DNA of 64,000 nucleotides from Lachnospiraceae bacterium. Lineage in GTDB: Bacteria; Bacillota; Clostridia; Lachnospirales; Lachnospiraceae. Numbering within the stretch: the stretch's first letter is position 1; the number at the start of each line of letters is the position of its first letter. Below are positions 40,717 through 48,755 of the stretch, piece after piece. The notes under the pieces are model-generated. The model made no database searches. It was given only the letters and a program-made list of their open reading frames with translations, and was not told the DNA's origin. Where the stretch lies: assembly GCA_022790855.1 (NCBI GenBank), contig JAAVYA010000006.1, forward strand, positions 1 to 64,000. Direction: 5' to 3'. A program made the position numbers and the translations under genes.

Positions 40717-41157
40717 ATGAACGTACAATTTTATGAAAGTGTGGAAGATGAATTGTTGGAGTTTGCGGTTATTGTTTCGAAATCGAAGGGGAAGTGGGTA
40801 TTTTGCATACACAAAGAAAGGAATACTTATGAAGTGCCTGGCGGACACAGGGAAAGAGCGGAAACAATCTTAGAGGCAGCAAAAAGGGAATTAATGGAGG
40901 AGACCGGCGCCCTAGCGTTTTCTATCATACCCATATGTGTATATTCTGTCACAGGAAAAACCAGGGTAAATAGAACCGGAGAAGAATCTTATGGGATGCT
41001 CTACTATGCAGAAATCGAGAGCTTTGAGGAACAGTTACATAGCGAGATGGAAAAAATAGCGTTGTTTGATGAATTTCAGGGAGAGTGGACGTATCCTGCT
41101 ATACAGCCTTTGCTGGTTGATGAGGTGCGAAGAAGATTAAAGAATAAGTATTATTAA
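40717..41157 (+). CDS. NUDIX hydrolase
   Basis: NUDIX enzymes hydrolyse nucleoside diphosphates linked to another moiety. The 146-residue protein has a complete Nudix box, GHRERAE-(7)-RELMEETGA (about residues 46-68), with the metal-binding Glu pair. The N-terminal part (FAVIVSKSKGKWVFCIHKERNTYEVPGG) is the usual beta-sheet entry. The substrate is not predictable. The purine-rich AAAGGAGA lies about 15 bases before the ATG, a long spacing. It is one of the intact genes within the degraded block. Confidence 0.85.
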   Translation: MNVQFYESVEDELLEFAVIVSKSKGKWVFCIHKERNTYEVPGGHRERAETILEAAKRELMEETGALAFSIIPICVYSVTGKTRVNRTGEESYGMLYYAEIESFEEQLHSEMEKIALFDEFQGEWTYPAIQPLLVDEVRRRLKNKYY

Positions 41158-41200
41158 TGGTAAACTTTCTATAGTACATGGCTGATGAGAGGAGGCTCTT

Positions 41201-41499
41201 ATGTGTTATACACTCAATGAGATTAAAGAAAAAGTGATTCCAGTTGCTATATCTTATGGAATACAATCGGTTAGTATTTTTGGCTCTTATGCAAGAAATG
41301 AAGCTACTGATCAGAGTGATATCGATTTTTGTATAGAAAAGGGAGACCTCAGAAGCCTTTTTCAGTATTTTGAATTTGTAAATGCTTTAGAAAAAAATTG
41401 GATTGTCATATAGATGTTGTTACTACAGAAATTGAAGATAAACAGTTTTTAAATCATATATGGAAAGAAAGGATACTATTATATGAACGTCAAAGATAA
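41201..41499 (+). pseudogene. MntA-type nucleotidyltransferase, frameshifted
   Basis: The first frame encodes a minimal nucleotidyltransferase with GSYARNEATDQSDIDF, the Gly-Ser and paired-Asp active site of MntA antitoxins. At an A7 run (41391-41397) the frame is lost and stops at 41413. One additional A restores EKKLDCHIDVVTTEIEDKQFLNHIWKERILLYE up to 41499, which is the expected rest of the family. GAGGAGG precedes the start. It overlaps the following hepT-like remnant as in intact MntA/HepT pairs. A sequencing error in the A run cannot be excluded. Confidence 0.75.
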
Positions 41500-41674
41500 A
41501 AAAGTAATTGAAAGAATAATCAAATATTGTTTGGACATTGATTTTCTTATGAAAAGGTATCAGTCAGATTTTCATGCATATAAAACAGATATATCTTTCC
41601 AATCTTCTTCTCCCTTTTTCAGTTCTTTTAATGTGCGGCCGGAGGCGCTGTACAGCCCGGTAGAAGCCGTCTGA
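41483..41674 (+). pseudogene. HepT-type HEPN toxin, truncated
   Basis: Residues 1-40 (MNVKDKKVIERIIKYCLDIDFLMKRYQSDFHAYKTD) match the N-terminus of HepT/DUF86 HEPN ribonucleases. After about 41600 the reading runs into the antisense of a different gene (nitrilase-like), so the conserved RxxxxH HEPN active site is gone. The toxin can no longer act. It overlaps the upstream mntA remnant, the usual arrangement of this toxin-antitoxin pair. Confidence 0.7.
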
Positions 41675-42289
41675 TATGGACGGGTCGTATTTACGGATAA
41701 AGCAGGCGTAACATTTTCCACCGCCCTGGTTTGAATATGCGCCTTTATCAAATCATATCTTGCAGCATCCGCAAAGTCGGAAACATCATAAAATAGTATG
41801 ACGTTTAAATCTGTTTGTTCCACGTACAATTCCCGGAAGAATTCCGGAAATCGGATTTCATAGCATATACGGTATTCCTATGCTCCATCCTTCTATCTTA
41901 AAAACGCCCTTTTCAGTTCCCATACAAAAATTATCCTGATCCCATCCCCATAACGCCCTTTTATGATAAAAGGCCGGTTTCTGATTCGGAGAAAAGAGAG
42001 CCGCGCTGTTATAGCATGATTTATTTTCTTGTATAACTGTCCCTACAATCAAATGGATTGCGTAGTCAGCAGACAATTTCTCTAGTTTTTGAAAGGCAGA
42101 GGCCAATTCATGGAAGGAAACAGAAGAGGAATTCTTCAAATCCCGGGGAGGATAACCCGCCAAGGCACATTCTGGAAAAACTAAAAGCTTCACGCCCATG
42201 TGGGATGCCTGCAGGAGGGCTTTTTGAATCTGTTTCATATTTTGGTCAAGATTATTTGTAACGGCAAATTGATAGGCTGCAATTTTCAT
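41572..42289 (-). pseudogene. Carbon-nitrogen hydrolase (nitrilase superfamily), frameshifted
   Basis: The gene starts at the ATG at 42289 behind AGAGGTGA and encodes KIAAYQFAVTNNLDQNMKQI, LLVFPECALAGYP (catalytic Glu) and FYHKRALWG (catalytic Lys). Near 41871 one extra base shifts the frame, and the first part stops at 41858. Removing one C restores ICYEIRFPEFF (catalytic Cys) and continues VDQ-like text (LYVEQTDLNVILFYDVSDFADAARYD, TRAVENVTPALSVN). The 3' end is replaced near 41605 by hepT-derived sequence. Both a frameshift and a fusion have therefore inactivated it. Confidence 0.8.
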
Positions 42290-42447
42290 AGTATCACCTC
42301 TAACCATGGGTATACTTCTGTCAAATTGATATTGCAAGTGAAAAGATGGCTTCGCGTACAATTTCATTGAATTCCTTCTCTTACCTATGTACAATGGCAG
42401 TAAAGAATAAAAATCAGCAGTAATTTCAAAAACGGAGGATTTTGCAA

Positions 42448-43083
42448 ATGACAAAACAAGAATTAGCGTTGAGAATAATAGAACGGCTTAAGACGGCATA
42501 TCCCCAAGCCGTCTGTACCCTTGATTATGACCAGGCTTGGAAGCTTTTAGTCAGCGTCCGGCTGGCAGCCCAGTGCACCGACGCAAGGGTGAACGTAGTA
42601 GTGGAAGAATTATATGAAACATATCCCAGCGTAGAAGCTTTGGCAGAAGCGCCGGTGGAGGAGATTGAACGGATTGTCCGTCCCTGCGGCTTGGGGAAAA
42701 GCAAGGCCAGAGATATCAGTGCCTGTATGAAAAAGCTTCGGGATGTGCATGGTGGAAAAGTGCCGGAAGATTTTGACAGCCTGCTGGCGCTGCCCGGGGT
42801 GGGAAGGAAAAGCGCGAACCTGATTATGGGGGACGTTTTTGGAAAACCGGCCATTGTAACAGACACCCATTGCATCCGCCTGGTCAACCGAATGGGATTG
42901 GTGGATCAGATCAAAGAACCCGCCAAAGTAGAGAAAGAGCTTTGGAAAATCATACCGCCCCAGGAAGGCAGCGCATTCTGCCATCGGCTGGTATGGCACG
43001 GAAGAGAGGTATGTACTGCCCGAACCAAACCCCACTGCGAAACATGCTGCCTTTCGGATCTTTGCAAACAAGCAGGCGTATAG
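42448..43083 (+). CDS. nth: Endonuclease III
   Basis: Nth removes oxidised pyrimidines and nicks abasic sites in base excision repair. I start it at the ATG at 42448 behind ACGGAGGA, giving 211 residues, the normal length. The helix-hairpin-helix LPGVGRKSANLIMGDVFG contains the catalytic Lys, and VTDTHCIRLVNRMG the catalytic Asp. A C-terminal 4Fe-4S loop has the spacing C-x6-C-x2-C-x5-C (CTARTKPHCETCCLSDLC). It is intact although its neighbours on both sides are broken. Confidence 0.95.
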   Translation: MTKQELALRIIERLKTAYPQAVCTLDYDQAWKLLVSVRLAAQCTDARVNVVVEELYETYPSVEALAEAPVEEIERIVRPCGLGKSKARDISACMKKLRDVHGGKVPEDFDSLLALPGVGRKSANLIMGDVFGKPAIVTDTHCIRLVNRMGLVDQIKEPAKVEKELWKIIPPQEGSAFCHRLVWHGREVCTARTKPHCETCCLSDLCKQAGV

Positions 43084-43168
43084 ATCAAAAAAAGCCAGTT
43101 TCCTTCCTATATAGACGTATTCGACATAAAAATCATATAAAAAATGACAGTAATTTTTTATATCTGAA

Positions 43169-43197
43169 TTGAAGAAATGAGAAAAGCATGGTAGAAT
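43169..43197 (+). promoter_or_regulatory. Promoter of the ABC transporter genes
   Basis: TTGAAG (43169-43174), 17-base spacer, TAGAAT (43192-43197) preceded by TGG, an extended -10. It lies 33 bases before the start of the broken ATPase gene. Confidence 0.6.
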
Positions 43198-43229
43198 GGA
43201 AAGACTAACGATATGAAGGAGGGAAGCAA

Positions 43230-44161
43230 ATGATTGAAGCAGCAGATCTAACAAAAGAATTTAAGACGCCTGTAAAACAGCCTGGATTAAAAGGCGCCGT
43301 CCGCCACTTGTAGCCTATATCGGGCCAAACGGCGCCGGAAAATCCACCACCATCAAGATGCTTACCGGAATTCTAAAACCAACTTCCGGTAAGATACAAA
43401 TTGATGGGATTGACCCTCAGAAAAACCGCATACAAAACGCCAAGAATATCGGCGTGGTATTTGGACAGCGTACGCAGCTCTGGTGGGATATTCCCATCGA
43501 AGAATCTTTTACATTATTAAAAAATATCTACGAAATCCCAGACGCAGTTTATCAGGAAAATATGCGATTGTTTCATGAGATTTTCGGCTTGTCGGAATTT
43601 ATCGGCCGTGCCGCCAGAAGGCTTTCCTTAGGACAGCGTATGCGGGCGGATCTGGCCGCGGCGCTTCTACATAATCCTTCCACCGTATTTTTAGACGAGC
43701 CTACCATTGGGCTGGATGTGGGGACGAAAGAAGCCATGCGGGAGCTGATTCAGAAAATCAACCGCGAAAAGGAGGTAACGATCATTCTCACCAGCCACGA
43801 TCTGCGGGATGTGGAAGATATCTGTGAGCGTATTATCGTCATCGACCATGGACAGATCATCTGCGATAAACGGATTGACCAGCTTACGGAAGAATACCCG
43901 ATGGACCGGGGCCTTATGATCACTCTCTTAAACATGCGCCCGGAACTTTTAGGGCGCCTAAAGGCGATGGAAGGAATCACCAGCGTGGCAATGGCGGATG
44001 CTTTTACATTGGAACTAACCTTTACCCCGGAGAAGCATACGGCCTTTGAGATTGTGAAAGAGGTAAATGATTTTGCGCAGATTCAGGATTTCAAATTGAC
44101 AGAGCCCAGCATCGAGCGCATGATTGAGAAAATTTACCGTTCCGGGGAGGTGAAGAAATGA
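43230..44161 (+). pseudogene. ABC transporter ATPase with an internal deletion
   Basis: The gene opens with AAGGAGGG and ATG at 43230 (MIEAADLTKEFKTPVKQPGLKGAVRHL) but stops at TAG 43311. The remainder is in another frame, starting AYIGPNGAGKSTTIKMLTG (Walker A) from 43313 and running intact to 44161 with LSLGQRMRADLAAALL (signature) and VFLDEPTIGLD (Walker B). About 25-35 codons of the usual N-terminal beta-subdomain are missing at the junction. The longest remaining ATG frame (43358) begins after Walker A, so a functional ATPase is unlikely. The downstream permeases overlap it by four bases. Confidence 0.75.
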
Positions 44162-44961
44162 AGCGGTTCCTGAAACGATACGGCGGCTTCACCCGATGCG
44201 CGATCGAAGAGCGCATGGCCTACAAAGCCGGATTTTTGATGAACGGTTTATTTCAGCTTGTGGGAATTTTAGTGTCCATCTTCATCTGGAGGGTTCTGTT
44301 CCAGGAGCAAAGTACCATCCAGGGCTATAACTGGGATCAGATGATTCTCTATGCATTGATTACCGCAATGTTAAATGCTACTTTAAATTTCCGGACAGAA
44401 ATGGGGCTTTCGGAGAAAATATTGGACGGTTCCATTGCTAGTGATTTGACAAAGCCCATTGATTTCCAGAATATGAGCTTTTTTCATGCACTGGGGGAAT
44501 CCCTTGTTGAAGGCAGCATTTCTATTCTAATCATCGCTGTAACGGCATTGCTTTTCGTGGATCTTACGGAATATCTGGTTCCCGTCAGAATGTTGTTGTT
44601 TCTTGTAAGTCTGATTCTGGCTTTTCTCCTGAAATTCTGCCTGGCATACATGGGCGGGCTGATGTGCTTTTATACTTCCAACGGGTACGGCGTTGTGTAT
44701 CTGCGTCAAGTAATTACAGACGTATTTTCCGGAGCATTGCTTCCGCTGTCCTTTTTCCCGGGATGGTTTCAGAAGCTTTCCGGCGTACTGCCCTTTCAGG
44801 CGTCCGTGTATCTTCCTACCCAGATTTTCTTGGGAAGAATCTCAGGAATAGAAGTAGTATGGACATTGGCCTTGCAGGCGATGTGGGTGGTGGTTCTGTG
44901 GATTTTAGCAAAATTACTCTTCCGGTTTGCAGTCCGGAAAGTTACAATACAAGGAGGGTGA
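44158..44961 (+). CDS. ABC-2 type permease (first subunit)
   Basis: This 267-residue membrane protein has about six hydrophobic segments and resembles the ABC2_membrane_6 (DUF990) permeases that occur as pairs beside an ATPase with an EFKTPVKxPG-type N-terminus. The ATG overlaps the ATPase stop (ATGA), so it depended on ATPase translation. The reading frame is intact, with family features such as RCAIEERMAYKAGFLMNGLFQ and FRTEMGLSEKILDGSIASDLTKPIDF. Cargo is unknown. Its cognate ATPase appears broken. Confidence 0.78.
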   Translation: MKRFLKRYGGFTRCAIEERMAYKAGFLMNGLFQLVGILVSIFIWRVLFQEQSTIQGYNWDQMILYALITAMLNATLNFRTEMGLSEKILDGSIASDLTKPIDFQNMSFFHALGESLVEGSISILIIAVTALLFVDLTEYLVPVRMLLFLVSLILAFLLKFCLAYMGGLMCFYTSNGYGVVYLRQVITDVFSGALLPLSFFPGWFQKLSGVLPFQASVYLPTQIFLGRISGIEVVWTLALQAMWVVVLWILAKLLFRFAVRKVTIQGG

Positions 44962-44964
44962 GCC

Positions 44965-45747
44965 ATGCGTAGTGTTCGGATTTTTTTTCAGATGATGTCG
45001 GCCAATTTAAGAGGGCTCATGTCCTTTAAAGTGGATTTTCTGGTGTCCTTTTTTGCAGGGCTTCTGTCCCAGACCATCGGCCTGTTGTTTCTGGGAGTCC
45101 TCTTTGGAAATATTCCGGCGGTGGGTGGATGGAATGTCTATGAAGTAGCGATTCTTTACAGTTATATGTTTTTTGGAGAAGGGATGCTCACCTTATTTTT
45201 CCAGGGAACCAACGGCCTTTGGCGGTTAGTCCGTATCGGCCAATTTGACCAGTTTATGACAAGGCCCCTTCCCATCACCTTGCAGATTTATGGACAGAAT
45301 ATCAATCTGGCGGGGGCCGGAACTGCCATTACCGGACTGGCGGTGATATTTTTTTCCTTTTACAAGCTAAATTTCTCCTGGAATTTGGGGAAAGCGCTTC
45401 TTTTGATCGTCAGCCTCATATTAGGGGCCATTATCCGGGTCAATATTAATTTCGGTTCCAGCGCCATTTCCATGTGGCTGGAAGGCTCCGGGGGAATCAA
45501 AGGCGTTGTGGAGCGCATCTACGAAATGGGGAAGTATCCTTTGGATATTTATCCCAAAGCCTTTCGGATTGTATTGCTGTCTCTGATTCCTTATGCCGCT
45601 ATCAGCTATGTGCCTGCTACGGTATTACTGGGGAAGAAGCCATTAGAATATTTCCTGATTTTGCCAGGAGCGACGATTCTTTGTATCGCTGTTCGCAAAT
45701 TTATCTTTTCCAAAGCAATGAAAAGCTATGAAGGAGCTGGAAATTAG
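44965..45747 (+). CDS. ABC-2 type permease (second subunit)
   Basis: This 260-residue protein is the partner of the preceding permease, four bases downstream. It shares the plan of about six membrane helices and the segment MTRPLPITLQIYGQNINLAG, which parallels the TKPIDFQ segment of its partner. An intracellular GSSAISMWLEGSGGIKGVVERIYEMGKYPLDIYP region is characteristic of the DUF990 group. AAGGAGGGTGAGCC sets the start. Both permease frames are intact, in contrast to the ATPase. Confidence 0.78.
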   Translation: MRSVRIFFQMMSANLRGLMSFKVDFLVSFFAGLLSQTIGLLFLGVLFGNIPAVGGWNVYEVAILYSYMFFGEGMLTLFFQGTNGLWRLVRIGQFDQFMTRPLPITLQIYGQNINLAGAGTAITGLAVIFFSFYKLNFSWNLGKALLLIVSLILGAIIRVNINFGSSAISMWLEGSGGIKGVVERIYEMGKYPLDIYPKAFRIVLLSLIPYAAISYVPATVLLGKKPLEYFLILPGATILCIAVRKFIFSKAMKSYEGAGN

Positions 45748-45773
45748 TAAAAACCAATAGGAGGTTTCAAGAA

Positions 45774-46550
45774 ATGACAAATCAAGAGATTCTAAAGATT
45801 GCCCTGGAACAATCCGCCTTAGACTGCAACTGCAGCCCCGAGGATTTTCTTTCAGAAGAGCATGTGATAACTGAGTCAAAAAAATGTGAAAAAGCAAGGG
45901 TATATCTGCCCTTGCCCCTGGAATGCGATCTGGTATCCTACGGGAATAACATCGTAGCCCAAGTGAGTGAACGCCTTCGGGATACCGTAAGCTCCTATAT
46001 TCATACGTATTCCACAGCCCATTGTTTTGAAACGCCGAATCTGCAAGTATTAAATGAAGAATTAAAAAAATTTCACATGGGCGTTTGCTTTATGGCAGAA
46101 TACTTTCTTCCGGATATGACAAAGCTTGAAAAACAATCCTGCCCTTACGAACTGAAGGTCCTGCATCCGAAGGATTTTGCAGGACTATATAAACCCCAGT
46201 GGAGCAACGCCTTATGTGAACGAAGAAAAGATAAGGACGTCATAGGGGTGGGAGCTTATGACAAGGGCACGTTAATCGGTTTCGCAGGCGCCAGCGCCGA
46301 CTGTGAAACGATGTACCAGATTGGGATCGACGTTCTCCCATCTTACCGGAAAAAGGGAGTGGCTTCCTGCCTGACAACCGCGCTGTCCTTTGAAATCCTA
46401 AATTTAGGCAAGGTGCCTTTTTATTGCGCGGCCTGGTCCAATATTCCTTCCGTGCGCAATGCGATCAAAAGTGGATTCAGACCTGCATGGGTGGAACTGT
46501 CTGCAAGAAATCTGCAAGTCATAGAAAAAATGAACCAAGAAGAAGGGTAA
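45774..46550 (+). CDS. GNAT-family acetyltransferase
   Basis: The C-terminal half (about residues 140-258) is a GNAT domain with the acetyl-CoA loop IDVLPSYRKKGVASCLTTALSFEIL, followed by PFYCAAWSNIPSVRNAIKSGFRPAW. The N-terminal 135 residues are a separate domain with two short Cys segments and no recognised motif, seen in some Firmicute GNAT proteins. The 258-residue protein starts behind TAGGAGG. It follows the ABC permeases by 26 bases and precedes a kinase-like gene. Acceptor unknown. Confidence 0.8.
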   Translation: MTNQEILKIALEQSALDCNCSPEDFLSEEHVITESKKCEKARVYLPLPLECDLVSYGNNIVAQVSERLRDTVSSYIHTYSTAHCFETPNLQVLNEELKKFHMGVCFMAEYFLPDMTKLEKQSCPYELKVLHPKDFAGLYKPQWSNALCERRKDKDVIGVGAYDKGTLIGFAGASADCETMYQIGIDVLPSYRKKGVASCLTTALSFEILNLGKVPFYCAAWSNIPSVRNAIKSGFRPAWVELSARNLQVIEKMNQEEG

Positions 46551-46606
46551 CAGTTCAGCCTTCGGCTTTACGAAGAAGGAACCAAATAGAAAGCGGGGTG
46601 CTATGA

Positions 46607-47650
46607 TTGAAACATCAAACAAACGACCAAATCCTGATACACGCGGTAAAGAAGCATTATGGCCAAAACATTCAAAAGCTTGCCAGAACCTCTTTGGGGT
46701 CAGCCCAGTGCTACATTGCCAACACCAAAAACGGCGACATTTTTCTTAAAATCTATCAAGAAAAACATGACTTGGAGCAGATATCCAAAGAAATCAGGAT
46801 CTGCGACCACTTAAGAGCAAAGGGAATGCAGGTTTCGGAATATGTCAAAAATTTAAATGGAGATTTTATAAGTGCTGAGGAATTTGGACTTTTCACGATA
46901 CAAAAATTTATTTCCGGAATCACCTACGAAAAATTCCAAGTCCCTGGGCCGGTGCTTGCGCACTCCGCTGAAATTCTTGGAAACATCCATCTTCATTTGG
47001 CGGATATTTCCGGACTGAATCAGGATTTTACACCGGAATGGATTGAAGAAATGGCGGATTTGGACCGCCATGCCAAAAAAATAGAAACACTGATATCTTT
47101 GGCGGAAACGCTGCCGTCTCATGATGAGAAAGACAAGATCCTTTCCGATTGCAAGTGGAAGCTTCAAGCCATGGAAGACTTACCAAAGCGGAAAGACCAT
47201 TTTGCAGGACTGACCAGGAAAAACAGCCATGGAGATTACAATACCTATCAGTGGATCTGTAAGGGAGATATCATTACGGCTGTGATTGATTTTGGAAGCT
47301 GCAGCAATCTGCCGGTGATATGGGAATTGATCCGTTCTTATACGTATGGAGGAAAAGAATGCAAGGACGGCGCAGACATCGACGTGAATCTGTACTGCGA
47401 ATACCTTCGCTACTATTTAAAAGTCAATGAATTAAATAAAGATGACCTTGGACGGGGATTTGATTTTTATTATTATTCCCTGGCCATGAGTCTGTTCGGC
47501 TATCGCCAGTACATAGAAGATTATCAGAAAGGAACTTATAACAAGCTCATTGAATTTGCCCTTTGGCGGACGCAGATCAGCCGCTATTTATCCACGCATT
47601 CCCAAAAGCTAGATGAACAGGTACAAAAAACCCTTACAAATTTAAGATAG
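46607..47650 (+). CDS. Aminoglycoside-phosphotransferase-fold kinase
   Basis: This 347-residue protein has the APH/choline kinase fold: an N-lobe nucleotide segment (LGSAQCYIANTKNGDIFLKIY) with the likely ATP-binding Lys, the catalytic loop SHGDYNTYQW (HGDxxxxN; Asp about residue 206) and the metal-binding VIDFGSCS. The start is a TTG at 46607 preceded by CGGGGTG. Family members phosphorylate antibiotics, sugars, choline or homoserine; nothing here decides the substrate. A GNAT gene precedes it, a pairing also seen in resistance-like accessory clusters, but resistance is not shown. Confidence 0.78.
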   Translation: MKHQTNDQILIHAVKKHYGQNIQKLARTSLGSAQCYIANTKNGDIFLKIYQEKHDLEQISKEIRICDHLRAKGMQVSEYVKNLNGDFISAEEFGLFTIQKFISGITYEKFQVPGPVLAHSAEILGNIHLHLADISGLNQDFTPEWIEEMADLDRHAKKIETLISLAETLPSHDEKDKILSDCKWKLQAMEDLPKRKDHFAGLTRKNSHGDYNTYQWICKGDIITAVIDFGSCSNLPVIWELIRSYTYGGKECKDGADIDVNLYCEYLRYYLKVNELNKDDLGRGFDFYYYSLAMSLFGYRQYIEDYQKGTYNKLIEFALWRTQISRYLSTHSQKLDEQVQKTLTNLR

Positions 47651-47750
47651 ACATTCCGGCATTCCCGTGGTATCCTGTATCAGGAATATCATATATTATA
47701 TTACATAGTGAGAGCAATAGCACAGAAGGAAAAAGATTGGAGCGAATGAT

Positions 47751-48677
47751 ATGGTATACCATAATGTCTTAGAAGCCATCGGCCATACGCCGATGATCCA
47801 ACTGAACCGCATGGTGAAACCCGGCAGCGCCCGGGTCCTGGTGAAGTTTGAAGGATTGAATGTGGGAGGTTCCGTAAAAACAAGAACTGCTTACAGCATG
47901 ATCGAAAAAGCAGAGCAGCAGGGCATTTTAAAGCCGGATTCCATTATTGTAGAGCCCACCAGCGGGAACCAGGGCATCGGCCTTGCCCTGGTGGGCGCCG
48001 TAAAAGGATATCAAACCAAGATCATTATGCCGGATTCTGTCAGTGAAGAACGGCGTTTTCTGGTAAAAAATTACGGCGCGGAAGTGATTTTGATTCACGA
48101 TGCAGGCAATATCGGGGACTGCATTGAAGCATGCGTCCGGACGGCAGCCCGCATGGCGAAAGAAAACCCAAAAGTCTTTGTGCCCCAGCAATTTGAAAAC
48201 GAAGCCAATCCAATGGTGCACCGCCATCACACAGGACTGGAAATTTTAGAACAGGTGGCGGGTCCTATTCATGGATTCTGCTCCGGTATCGGCACCGGAG
48301 GCACGATCACCGGCATTGGCGAGACCTTAAAAGCTTTGAATCCGGATATGGCCATTTGGGCCGTAGAGCCGGAAAATGCAGCGATTCTTGCAGGAGGTAC
48401 GGTGGGAACCCATATCCAAATGGGAATTGGGGACGGCGTGGTTCCCAAAGTGCTGAATCAGAAAATATACGATGATATTTATATCGTATCGGATGAAGAA
48501 GCCCTGAAAACCGCCAAGGACCTGGCGAGACTGGAGGGGCTGATGTGCGGCATTTCCAGCGGAACCAACGTAGCGGCGGCTCTTCGGCTTGCCCAAAAGC
48601 TGGGAGAAGGAAAAACAGTCGTGACAATTTTACCGGATACGGCGGAACGCTATTTCTCCACGCCTTTGTTTGCGTAG
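47751..48677 (+). CDS. Cysteine synthase-family PLP enzyme
   Basis: This fold-type II PLP enzyme of the CysK group probably makes cysteine from O-acetylserine and sulfide. In the 308-residue protein, Lys43 (GGSVKTRTAY) should hold PLP; PTSGNQGIGLAL binds the substrate carboxylate and GIGTGGTITG the phosphate. Most CysK proteins read SVKDR where this one reads SVKTR, and the enzyme lacks the usual NP before the glycines (NVGGS). It could therefore prefer another acceptor. No serine acetyltransferase gene is adjacent. Confidence 0.85.
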   Translation: MVYHNVLEAIGHTPMIQLNRMVKPGSARVLVKFEGLNVGGSVKTRTAYSMIEKAEQQGILKPDSIIVEPTSGNQGIGLALVGAVKGYQTKIIMPDSVSEERRFLVKNYGAEVILIHDAGNIGDCIEACVRTAARMAKENPKVFVPQQFENEANPMVHRHHTGLEILEQVAGPIHGFCSGIGTGGTITGIGETLKALNPDMAIWAVEPENAAILAGGTVGTHIQMGIGDGVVPKVLNQKIYDDIYIVSDEEALKTAKDLARLEGLMCGISSGTNVAAALRLAQKLGEGKTVVTILPDTAERYFSTPLFA

Positions 48678-48755
48678 AGATTCGTTCGTAACAGTGAAGC
48701 CAGGCTTGATTGTTACATTATTTTGGCCTGTTTGACGTGAGAATGGAGAATGCAT

